Positions 26,582 through 37,982 of a stretch of 64,000 nucleotides of DNA are shown piece after piece; positions within the stretch are counted from its first letter, which is position 1; each line of letters starts with the position of its first letter. The DNA lies in assembly GCF_019890635.1 (NCBI RefSeq), contig NZ_JAIOAB010000016.1:1-64000 (forward strand), in the 5' to 3' direction. The notes beneath the pieces are model-generated. The model saw nothing but the letters and a program-made list of their open reading frames with translations, was not told the origin of the DNA and did not search any database. The position numbers were made by a program, and so were the translations under genes. Source of the stretch: Streptomyces sennicomposti (GTDB taxonomy: Bacteria > Actinomycetota > Actinomycetes > Streptomycetales > Streptomycetaceae).

Positions 26582-26985
26582 GGCCGCAGGGTGATCTCGC
26601 GCAGCGGCCGTTCGAAGACCTGACAGTGCGCGGGCCGCCCGGCGCCGGGTTCGGGCGCCTCGACGCGGGAGCAGTGGCCGAGGGGGCAGGCGAGCACGTA
26701 CAGCGGCGGGTGTCCGTGGCCGCCGCCGGGCAGCCGCCGGTAGGCGCCGGGGGTGGTGCGGTACGAGCCGAGGCCGGCGCTGTGCCCGGCGGCCAGCAGC
26801 AGTTCCTCCACCTCGTCGAAGCAGTCCTCCAGGTCCTGCGGCGGGCGGCCGGCGCGCACCTCGGCGAGGATGCCGTCGACGAGTTCGCGCATGCGCGCGT
26901 CCGCGGTGAGTCCGTCCGGCGCGGCCATCAGCCTGCGGCACAGCTGTGCGAGCCGTTCGTGGCCCGGTCCCGGTTCCACCGTCAT
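26578..26985 (-). CDS. Hypothetical small soluble protein of the CHAT cluster
   Basis: A 135-residue protein of unknown family. The first 75 residues are helical and acidic; the second half has CPLGHCSR and a later Cys in AHCQVFERPL, which might bind metal or be redox-active. It is coupled by overlap to the membrane protein gene downstream and divergent from the TPR-CHAT gene, with 113 bp between starts for both promoters. Confidence 0.65.
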   Translation of the reverse strand: MTVEPGPGHERLAQLCRRLMAAPDGLTADARMRELVDGILAEVRAGRPPQDLEDCFDEVEELLLAAGHSAGLGSYRTTPGAYRRLPGGGHGHPPLYVLACPLGHCSRVEAPEPGAGRPAHCQVFERPLREITLRP

Positions 26986-27098
26986 CCCGCCCGTCCCCTC
27001 CGTGCGCAGCGCGCCCCAGCATAACGGCGGTGTGACGCCGGGTAGTTGTCCGGTTGGATATCGTGAGGCGTCGTCATCGGCGCGAGGGGGGGCCGGTC

Positions 27099-30000
27099 AT
27101 GTCGTACGGCAACGGAGCCGGGCCGCGGGACGCGGAGCGGACGGCGGGCGAACTGCTGGACCGGTTCCGGCACACCGGTGACCGCCGGGACGTCGACGGG
27201 GCGGTGGAGTGGTTCCGGACGGCGGTGCGCGAGGCCCCCGGCGAGCGTCTGCGGCACATCCGCGCGGCGAACCTGCGGATGGGCCTGTGGGTGCGGTGGC
27301 AGGCGCTGCGCGACGACCGCGACCGGGACGAGCTGATCGCGCTGGCCCAGGAGGCGGTGTCCGGCGGGACCGTGCCGCCGGCCGCGGAGGAGCAGGACCT
27401 GCTCTTCCTGGGCGCCGCGCTCGGCCACCGTTTCGAGCGCTCGCGGCGGCGCGAGGACCTGGAGCGGGCCGTCCAGGTGCTGCGCCGGGCGGCACAGGTG
27501 CCGCCGGACCGCGCCCGCAACCGCGGCGCCGCCCTCGATCTGCTCGGCCAACTGCTCCTGCTGCGCCACGATGCGGTGACCGACGACCCGCGCGACCTGG
27601 CGGCGGCCGAGGACGCCTTCCGTGCCGCGCTGCCCCATGTGCCGCCCGGTGAGCCGGACCGCCCGGAGGTGCTGCGCGGCCTCGCGCTGGCGCGGGAGCA
27701 CGTCTTCCACCGCACGGGCGACGCCGAGGCGCTGCGGGAGGCGCTCGCACTGCTGCGCGAGGCGCTGGCCGGCTGCCCGCCCGGCGCGCCGCAGCGTGCG
27801 GCCGTGCTGCAGCTGCTCGTGTCGTCCCTGTGGACGTGGGCGGACGTCACGCCCGGGCGGTCCCCGGTGGACGAACTGCTCCGGCTCACCGGGGCCGCCC
27901 TGGCACAGGCCCCGCAGCGGGCGGACGATCCCGAGCGGCTGGCGGCGCTGACCGGGCTCGGCGTGGGGCTGCGGCTGGCCGCCGAGGACAGCGGCGACAC
28001 CGAGGCGCTGCGCCGGGCGGCGGGGCTGCTGCGGGAGGCGGTCCGGCACACGCCCGAGGACAGCACCGACCTGCCGCACCGGCTCAACAGCCTGGGCAAC
28101 GTCCTGCACCGCCTGGGCGCGCACACGGGCGACGCGGCCCTGCTGGACGAGTCCGTCCAGGCGCTGCGCGGGGCCGTGGCCGACTCGCCCGGCGACTCCT
28201 CCTTCCTCGCCAACCTCGCCGTCGCGCTGCGCGAGCGCTACCACCAGACCGGCGACCTGGACGCCCTGCGCGAGGCGGCCGGACTGGCCCGGCGGGCCGC
28301 CGACGCGGCCCGCGCGCCGCTGAAGGCCGCCGGCCACCTCGCCAACCTCGGGGTCGTTCTGCAGACTTGGTACGACCGCACCGGCGACCCCGAGGTGGCG
28401 GACGAGGCCGTGGCGGTGGCCCGTGAGGTGCTGGACCGCACCCCCGCCGACAGCCCCGAGCGGCCCGGCCGGGCCAATCACCTCGCCAACGCGCTGCGCG
28501 CCCGGTACGAGGCGGCGGGCGAGGCGGCGGACCTGGACGAGGCGATCGGGCTGCTGACGCGGACCGCCGACACCGTCCCCTACGGCGATCCCCAGCTCGC
28601 CCTGCTGCTGCACAACCTGGGCTCGGCGCTGCTGCGCGGGGCGCGGGCGGGCGACGACCCGGCGGTGCTGGGCCGGGCGGTCGCCACGCTCGGCCGGGCG
28701 GTGTGGGCGCCCTCGGGCGGGGAGACGGCGCACGCGGACCATCTGCGGACGTACGCCGACGCCCTGCGCACCCTGTACGAGAGGGACGGCGATCCGGGGG
28801 TGCTGCTCGCGGCCGAGGACGCCTACCGGCAGGTCGCCGCGCTCGGTTCCGTACCGGCGGCCCGCCGGATCGAGGCGGCCCGCGAGTGGGGCGCCGCGGC
28901 GGCGGACGGGGGCCGCTGGGAGGAGGCGGTGCGCGGCTACCGGCAGGCGGTGGAGCTGCTGCCGTTCAGCGTGACCCGGCGGCTGGCGCGCGGCGACCAG
29001 GAGCACCGGCTGGCCACCGTGCACGGGCTGGCCGCGGAGGCCGCGGCGTGCGCGGTCAACGCCGGGGACCCTCGACTGGCCGTGCTGCTGCTGGAGCAGG
29101 GCCGGGGCGTGCTGCTGTGGCAGGCCGTCGCGGCGCGCGGCGAGTGGCAGCGGCTGCACGACGCGCACCCGGAACTGGCCGCGCGGTTCCTGGAGTTGCG
29201 GGACCGCATCGAGGAGCTGGACGCACGGGAGGGCGACCGTCCGGCCGCCGCGCGGCACCGGATCGCGCCCGAGGGGCCGGCCGACGAACGGCACCGGCTG
29301 GCGGCCGAGTGGGAGCGGCTGGTCGCCGTCGTCCGCGCCCGGCCCGGCTTCGCCGGCTTCCTCGCCGCGCCCGCCCTGCCCGACCTGCTGGCCTGCGCCG
29401 ACCGGGGGCCGGTGGTGTACGCGTACTGCGGCGTCCATCGCAGCGACGCGCTGGTGCTGCGCCCGGACGGCGTGCTGGTGGTGCCGCTGCCGCAGGTCAC
29501 CCCGGAGGCGGTGGAGGAGCAGGTGGCGCGGCTGGACGGCGCGCTGACGGCGGCCACCGACCCGGCCGGGGAGCAGGGGGCGCAGCGGGTGCTCAGCGAG
29601 GTGCTGGCGTGGGCGTGGGACCGGATCGCCGAGCCGGTGCTCGAACGGCTCGGGCTGCTGGACGCGCCGGCCGGCGAGGAGTGGCCGCGGCTGTGGTGGT
29701 CGCCGGGCGGGGCGCTGGCCGCGCTGCCGCTGCACGCGGCCGGTCACCACGACGGGCGGCGCTCGGTCCTGGACCGGGTGGTCTCCTCGTACACGCCGAC
29801 CGTGCGCGCGCTGGCGTACGCCCGCGCCCGGGCGGCCGGTCCGGTGCCGCCGGGGCGGCTGCTGGCGGTGGCGCAGGCCGAGACGCCGGGCGCCCGGCCG
29901 CTGGGCGGCGCCCGGCGGGAGGTGGCGGAGCTGGCGAAGCTGCTGCCGTTCGACCTGCTCACCGGGGCCGAGGCGACGCTGGCCCGGGTGCTGGCGGCGC

Positions 30001-30461
30001 TGCCCGCGCATCCGTACGCGCATTTCGCGTGCCACGGGGTGAGCGACCCGGACGACCCGTCCCGGGCGCGGCTGCTCGTCCACGACCACCAGGAGGCGCC
30101 GTTGACGGTGCGTCAGGTGGCGCGGCTGGATCTGCCGCGGGCGCGGCTCGCGGTGCTGTCGGCCTGCGAGACGGCGCGCGGCGCCGAACGGCTGGCGGAC
30201 GAGTCGATCCACATCACCTCGGCGTTCCAGATCGCCGGCTACCCGCACGCGATCGGCACCCTGTGGCCGGTGCACGACGCGGTGGCGGTGCGGGTGACCC
30301 GGAGCCTGTACCGGTTCCTGCGCGCGGGGCGGCCCGTCGGGGCGCCGGGCCTGGACGCCGCGCGGAGCGCCGAGGCGCTGCACCACGCCGTCCGGGAGTG
30401 CCGCGCGGCCTTCCCGCGCACCCCCAGCCTGTGGGCGGCGCACGTGCACTCCGGAGCCTGA
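27099..30461 (+). CDS. TPR-CHAT caspase-like protein
   Basis: A 1120-residue protein. Residues about 10-640 are tandem TPR-like helical repeats, several containing RLNSLGNVLHRLG or AGHLANLGVVL-type cores. A linker follows, and a CHAT peptidase-like domain spans about 780-1115. The predicted catalytic pair is visible: His979 in HFACHG and Cys1023 in LSACETARG. CHAT domains are clan CD caspase relatives; characterised TPR-CHAT proteins are proteases acting in defence or cell death. ATG 27099 follows GAGG-rich DNA; a longer start at 27054 is less likely. The substrate is unknown. Confidence 0.88.
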   Translation: MSYGNGAGPRDAERTAGELLDRFRHTGDRRDVDGAVEWFRTAVREAPGERLRHIRAANLRMGLWVRWQALRDDRDRDELIALAQEAVSGGTVPPAAEEQDLLFLGAALGHRFERSRRREDLERAVQVLRRAAQVPPDRARNRGAALDLLGQLLLLRHDAVTDDPRDLAAAEDAFRAALPHVPPGEPDRPEVLRGLALAREHVFHRTGDAEALREALALLREALAGCPPGAPQRAAVLQLLVSSLWTWADVTPGRSPVDELLRLTGAALAQAPQRADDPERLAALTGLGVGLRLAAEDSGDTEALRRAAGLLREAVRHTPEDSTDLPHRLNSLGNVLHRLGAHTGDAALLDESVQALRGAVADSPGDSSFLANLAVALRERYHQTGDLDALREAAGLARRAADAARAPLKAAGHLANLGVVLQTWYDRTGDPEVADEAVAVAREVLDRTPADSPERPGRANHLANALRARYEAAGEAADLDEAIGLLTRTADTVPYGDPQLALLLHNLGSALLRGARAGDDPAVLGRAVATLGRAVWAPSGGETAHADHLRTYADALRTLYERDGDPGVLLAAEDAYRQVAALGSVPAARRIEAAREWGAAAADGGRWEEAVRGYRQAVELLPFSVTRRLARGDQEHRLATVHGLAAEAAACAVNAGDPRLAVLLLEQGRGVLLWQAVAARGEWQRLHDAHPELAARFLELRDRIEELDAREGDRPAAARHRIAPEGPADERHRLAAEWERLVAVVRARPGFAGFLAAPALPDLLACADRGPVVYAYCGVHRSDALVLRPDGVLVVPLPQVTPEAVEEQVARLDGALTAATDPAGEQGAQRVLSEVLAWAWDRIAEPVLERLGLLDAPAGEEWPRLWWSPGGALAALPLHAAGHHDGRRSVLDRVVSSYTPTVRALAYARARAAGPVPPGRLLAVAQAETPGARPLGGARREVAELAKLLPFDLLTGAEATLARVLAALPAHPYAHFACHGVSDPDDPSRARLLVHDHQEAPLTVRQVARLDLPRARLAVLSACETARGAERLADESIHITSAFQIAGYPHAIGTLWPVHDAVAVRVTRSLYRFLRAGRPVGAPGLDAARSAEALHHAVRECRAAFPRTPSLWAAHVHSGA

Positions 30462-30500
30462 CCGAGCACGCGAGTGGGACGCGGAAGGAGCTGATCCGAG

Positions 30501-31676
30501 ATGGCCCGATGGTGGCGCGGCAGGTCCCGGGACGACGAGGGACCGACCGGCCCGGAGCCCGCGCCCGGGTCCGGGCGGGCGGCCGAGTCCGCGCCGGGAG
30601 GCGGTCCCGCGTGGGTCGTCACGCTGGGCGACGGGGAGGGGAACGAGCAGGAGATCGCCCGCGTCGGCATCCCTCCCGAGCAGTACTACGGCATGCGGTC
30701 CGACGCCGCCCTGGACCGGCTGGGACCCGACCACCCCGAGACGCTGACCGCCTTCCGCGACTACGCCCGGGTGCTCGCCCGGACGCCCGAGCACCGGGCG
30801 GAGGCCTGTGAGCGGATGGCGGAGGTGGCGCGGGCGCAGTGGCGGGTGCTGGGGCCCGACCACCCGGAGACCCTCGTCACCTCGGCCGACCTCGCCGATC
30901 TGCTCCAGGCGACCGGGGAGCTGAACCGGGCCGAGGGGGCGTGGCGGAGCGTGTGGAACGCCCGGGCCGAGCGGCTCGGCCGCGACCACGGCGACACCCT
31001 GGCCGCCGCGGTCCGCCTCGCCGAGGTGCTGGAGGCCCTGCACCGCGTGCCGGAGGGCACGGCGGTGCGCCGGGACGTCCTGGAACGCCGCCGGCTCGCC
31101 CTGGGCCCCGGCCACCCCGACACCCTCAGCGCCGCCAACGGCCACGCCATGTCCCTGATCAAGGGGGACCGCTGGGAGGAGGCGGAGCGGGAACTGCGCG
31201 AGCTGATCGGGCTGCTGGAGCGGCAGCCGGGGCGCGACGAGGAGATCCTGATGAGCGCGCGCGGCAACCTCGGCGCCGCCCTGTGCCGGCTCGGCCGGCT
31301 GCGCGAGGCGCGGTCGGTGCTGCGCTCGGTGCTGGCCGACCGGGAGCGGACCAAGGGGCCCGATCACCGGGACACCCTCTCGGTGCGCAACAACCTCGCC
31401 GCCGTGCTGCACGCCGAGGGCCGGTACCGGGAGGCCGCGGCGGAGCTGCGCGCGGTGGCGGCCGCCGACGTGCGCGTGCACGGCGAGGGCGCCCTGGAGA
31501 CGCTGCGCGTCCTCGACAACCTGGCCAACGTCCTGATCGACGCCGGGGACCGCCAGGAGGCGGCGCGGCTGCTGCGCGGCTGCCTGGACGGCTACCGGCG
31601 GATCCTCGGCCCGTCCCATCCGCTGGCCCGCGCGGCCGCCGAACGCCTGGACTGGCTGCGCGACAACCCGTCATGA
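30501..31676 (+). CDS. Tetratricopeptide repeat protein of the CHAT cluster
   Basis: A 391-residue protein with a charged, Gly/Pro-rich N-terminal 30 residues, then about seven TPR units with the kinesin-light-chain-like signature LGPDHPETL or a close variant near residues 73, 117, 155, 197 and 287. Such repeats form protein-binding scaffolds. It starts 39 bp after the TPR-CHAT stop with GGAAGGAG upstream, so the two are probably one transcript. It may present substrates to, or restrain, the CHAT protein. No enzymatic domain is seen. Confidence 0.85.
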   Translation: MARWWRGRSRDDEGPTGPEPAPGSGRAAESAPGGGPAWVVTLGDGEGNEQEIARVGIPPEQYYGMRSDAALDRLGPDHPETLTAFRDYARVLARTPEHRAEACERMAEVARAQWRVLGPDHPETLVTSADLADLLQATGELNRAEGAWRSVWNARAERLGRDHGDTLAAAVRLAEVLEALHRVPEGTAVRRDVLERRRLALGPGHPDTLSAANGHAMSLIKGDRWEEAERELRELIGLLERQPGRDEEILMSARGNLGAALCRLGRLREARSVLRSVLADRERTKGPDHRDTLSVRNNLAAVLHAEGRYREAAAELRAVAAADVRVHGEGALETLRVLDNLANVLIDAGDRQEAARLLRGCLDGYRRILGPSHPLARAAAERLDWLRDNPS

Positions 31677-31864
31677 GCCTCGGGCCGGGCGTCCCCGGCC
31701 GGCGGCTTCCTGGGGAACAGCAGATACGTCAGGGCGGTCACCCCGTGGACCGCGGTGACCCACAGCGCGCTCCCCTGCCAGGACTTCAGCGGGGCGCTGC
31801 CCGGCCGGGCCGACGTACCAGACCGCCGCTTGGAGCAGGGCGAGGGTGACGGCGACGGGGATCG
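31677..31864 (-). pseudogene. 3' fragment of a frameshifted membrane protein gene
   Basis: On the minus strand, codons with nearly all G/C third positions read IPVAVTLALLQAAVWYVGP, then the good codon usage shifts to another frame reading SALWVTAVHGVTALTYLLFP. Both segments look like membrane spans. The switch near 31805 indicates a frameshift. The 5' end is missing where the response-regulator fragment begins (about 31,855-31,870), and the original stop is not evident. Parent family unknown. Confidence 0.6.
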
Positions 31865-32301
31865 TGGCTAGTGAGGGCCTGGCCGACGTTCTGGTGCTGA
31901 CCACGTTCGACCTGGACGAGTACGTGTTCGGCGCGCTGCGGGCGGGGGCCGCCGGGTTCCTGCTGAAGAACACGGAGGCGAGCGACCTGATCGAGGCGGT
32001 GCGGACGGTGGCGCGGGGCGAGGGACTGATCGCCCCGGCGGTGACCCGGCGGCTGATCGCCGAGTTCGCCGCGCGGTCCGCGCCGGAGCCGAGGCCCGTG
32101 CCCGAGGGGCCGGCGGCGCTCACCCCGCGCGAGCGGGAAGTGCTCGCTTGCCTCGGGCGGGGACTGTCGAACGCGGAGATCGCCGACCGGCTCCGGCTGG
32201 CGGAGGGCACGGTGAAGACGCACGTCAGCCGCCTGCTGGGGAAGCTGGAGCTGCGCAGCCGGCTGCAAGCGGCGGTGCCGGCGCAGGAGTTGGGCATCTA
32301 G
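31846..32301 (+). pseudogene. Truncated LuxR/NarL-type response regulator, chiR-like
   Basis: A 151-codon frame encoding only the second half of a receiver domain (VLVLTTFDLDEYVFGALRAG, with the conserved Lys of FLLKN) and a complete LuxR-type HTH (LTPREREVLACLGRGLSNAE). The first ~65 residues, including the acidic pocket and phospho-acceptor Asp, are absent. Streptomyces chiC genes are commonly preceded by a chiS-chiR two-component pair; position and orientation here suggest this is the chiR remnant. A GTG start at 31846 might allow translation of a phosphorylation-independent fragment. Confidence 0.75.
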
Positions 32302-32328
32302 CCGATCCGCCGCCCAACCTCCGCCAGA

Positions 32329-32371
32329 GTGGTCCAGACCTATTGACCCGTGGTCCAGACCTTTCTATTCT
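32329..32371 (+). promoter_or_regulatory. chiC promoter with two DasR-type operators
   Basis: Two identical 13-bp repeats GTGGTCCAGACCT at 32329-32341 and 32350-32362 match the direct repeats of Streptomyces chitinase promoters and the dre consensus bound by the GlcNAc regulator DasR. Between and after them lie -35 TTGACC (32343-32348) and -10 TATTCT (32366-32371), 17 bp apart, so the operators overlap the promoter. Confidence 0.88.
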
Positions 32372-32439
32372 CGCGGCACTTGGGCATGGAGGCTCAGTCA
32401 TGCCCCTGACACTCACACCCCCGACAAGGGAGGCGCAGC

Positions 32440-34278
<1,839 letters not shown>

Positions 34279-34302
34279 GCACAGCCCGCCCCGAGTGACA
34301 CG

Positions 34303-34335
34303 GAAGCTCCCCCGGACCCGGTCCGGGGGAGCTTC
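34303..34335 (+). terminator. chiC terminator
   Basis: Perfect 15-bp stem (34303-34317 with 34321-34335) and 3-nt loop, starting 25 bp after the chiC stop. Confidence 0.88.
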
Positions 34336-34355
34336 TTCATGTCTGGGGTCCGTCC

Positions 34356-34446
34356 CTACGCCACGTTCACCCTCCCCCAACAGCTTCGCTGCCGGGGGGA
34401 CCCCCACCCAGCGGGGCCCCGAACGTCGCTCTACGCGACGTTCACC
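34356..34446. repeat. Small intergenic repeat flanked by a 16-bp duplication
   Basis: A hairpin-prone stretch (34372-34430, containing CTCCCCCAACAGC and GGGGGGACCCCCAC) is flanked by near-identical 16-bp copies at 34356-34371 and 34431-34446, one mismatch. The right copy is the last four codons and stop of the DUF2550 gene; the left copy repeats them with a synonymous change. This looks like an insertion that duplicated its target. A related repeat lies at 53869-53892. Confidence 0.65.
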
Positions 34447-34877
34447 CGCTGGCCGGGCGGGGCCGCCTCCAGCCAGGCGAGGAAGCCGGTCAGCGCGTCG
34501 TCGCTCATGGCCAGCTCCAGGCGGATGCCGCGGTGCACACAGGTGAGGATCACCGCGTCGGACAGCAGCGCCAGCTCCTCCTCACCCTCGGGCAGCCGGC
34601 GGCCGGCCACCTCGATCGACGCCCGCTCCAGGGTGCGGCGCGGGCGGGGGGCGTAGGAGAAGACGCGGAACCACTCGACGCGGTCGCCGTTGTAGCGGGC
34701 GACGCCGTAGCTCCAGCCCTTGCCGCTGGTGTCGGGCGTCTCGGGCACGTCCCAGCGCAGGCTGCAGTCGAAGGTGCCGCCGGAGCGCTGGATCAGCCGG
34801 CGCCGCAGCCCGAAGACGAACAGTCCCACCACCACGAGCGCGACCACGACCCCGCACACAGTCAGAGCGAGGACCAT
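34431..34877 (-). CDS. DUF2550 domain-containing membrane-anchored protein
   Basis: A 148-residue protein with one N-terminal membrane span (VLALTVCGVVVALVVVGLFV) and a basic stop-transfer GLRRRLIQR, then a cytoplasmic domain beginning GGTFDCSLRWDVPE. Match is to DUF2550, usually found just downstream of atpC in actinobacteria; its role is unknown. ATG 34877 is 9 nt from an AGGAGG; a GTG at 34883 would add two residues. A terminator separates it from atpC, so it has its own promoter. Confidence 0.85.
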   Translation of the reverse strand: MVLALTVCGVVVALVVVGLFVFGLRRRLIQRSGGTFDCSLRWDVPETPDTSGKGWSYGVARYNGDRVEWFRVFSYAPRPRRTLERASIEVAGRRLPEGEEELALLSDAVILTCVHRGIRLELAMSDDALTGFLAWLEAAPPGQRVNVA

Positions 34878-34914
34878 CGGCACCGACCTCCTCGTCTCCT
34901 AGGTAATGGAACGG

Positions 34915-34981
34915 AAAAAACACCCACATCCGCCTCAGCCGCGGCCGGTTCCGGATTGCTCCGGTACCGGCCGCGGCTGAG
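34915..34981 (-). terminator. Terminator of the atp operon
   Basis: Twenty-one-bp stem with one mismatch (34934-34954 with 34961-34981), 6-nt loop, read on the minus strand with a TTTTTT run 13 bp further on (34915-34920). It lies just past atpC. Confidence 0.88.
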
Positions 34982-35006
34982 TGACGTCATCGCATCGGCG
35001 CTGGGT

Positions 35007-35384
35007 TCAGCGCGCCGCCGTCGCCGCCCGCAGGCGGACGTCGGCGCGGCGCTCGGCGGAGGCGTCGCCCTCCGCCTTGGCGCGCTCGAGCTCCCGCTCC
35101 ACGCGCTGGACGTCGATCTCGTCCGACAGCTCGGCGACCTCCGCCAGCAGCGACAGCTTGTCGTCCGCGAAGGAGATGAAACCGCCGTGCACCGCGGCGA
35201 CGACCGTCGCCCCGTCACTCGTACGGATGGTCACCGGGCCCGACTCCAGCACACCGAGCAGCGGCTGGTGACCGGGCATGACGCCGATGTCGCCGGACGT
35301 GGTGCGCGCCACGACCAGGGTGGCCTCGCCGGACCAGACCTGCCGGTCGGCGGCGACCAGCTCGACGTGCAGCTCAGCAGCCAA
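35007..35384 (-). CDS. atpC: ATP synthase epsilon subunit
   Basis: A 125-residue F1 epsilon subunit: N-terminal beta-sandwich (LHVELVAADRQVW to about residue 85) and C-terminal helical hairpin ending in ELERAKAEGDASAER. It couples gamma rotation to catalysis and can inhibit hydrolysis. The start is TTG at 35384 with GAGGAG six bases upstream. It is last in the atp operon and separated from atpD by an unusually long hairpin-rich gap. Confidence 0.95.
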   Translation of the reverse strand: MAAELHVELVAADRQVWSGEATLVVARTTSGDIGVMPGHQPLLGVLESGPVTIRTSDGATVVAAVHGGFISFADDKLSLLAEVAELSDEIDVQRVERELERAKAEGDASAERRADVRLRAATAAR

Positions 35385-35471
35385 GGGAGGCTCCTCGGGT
35401 CACCACCCGGTGGGGTCACCGGGTGTTGGAAACAAGTCTAGTGGGCCGTGCGGCACCAAGTGCCCTGGCCC

Positions 35472-35559
35472 GCCCCCGGCAGGCCGGGGGCTTCGGGGGA
35501 AGTCCCCCGTGAGGCACAGCGTTGGGCGTGGGTGAGGGGGCGGGACGCCCCGCCCCCTC
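35472..35559 (-). other. Hairpin cluster in the atpD-atpC gap
   Basis: The 211-bp gap 35385-35595 holds at least two perfect hairpins: 35472-35480 with 35483-35491 (9 bp, 2-nt loop) and 35534-35544 with 35549-35559 (11 bp, 4-nt loop), plus a weaker G5/C5 pair near 35495-35508. All other translated gaps in this operon except atpB-atpI are under 150 bp. It could attenuate or protect the transcript before atpC. Confidence 0.6.
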
Positions 35560-35595
35560 GGGTGTGGACCGTGCGGCCCACGGTGAGCCGACGGC

Positions 35596-37961
<2,366 letters not shown>

Positions 37962-37982
37962 GAGTCAGGTCCCTTCCTTACG

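Noticed and set aside
29300..30461. Type III-E CRISPR Craspase component
   Set aside because: The TPR-CHAT layout is similar, but no gRAMP/Cas7-11 gene or CRISPR array lies nearby.
26982..31619. 1545-codon open frame antisense to the TPR-CHAT and TPR genes
   Set aside because: A shadow produced by very high GC; no recognisable domain, while the sense frames show TPR and CHAT motifs.
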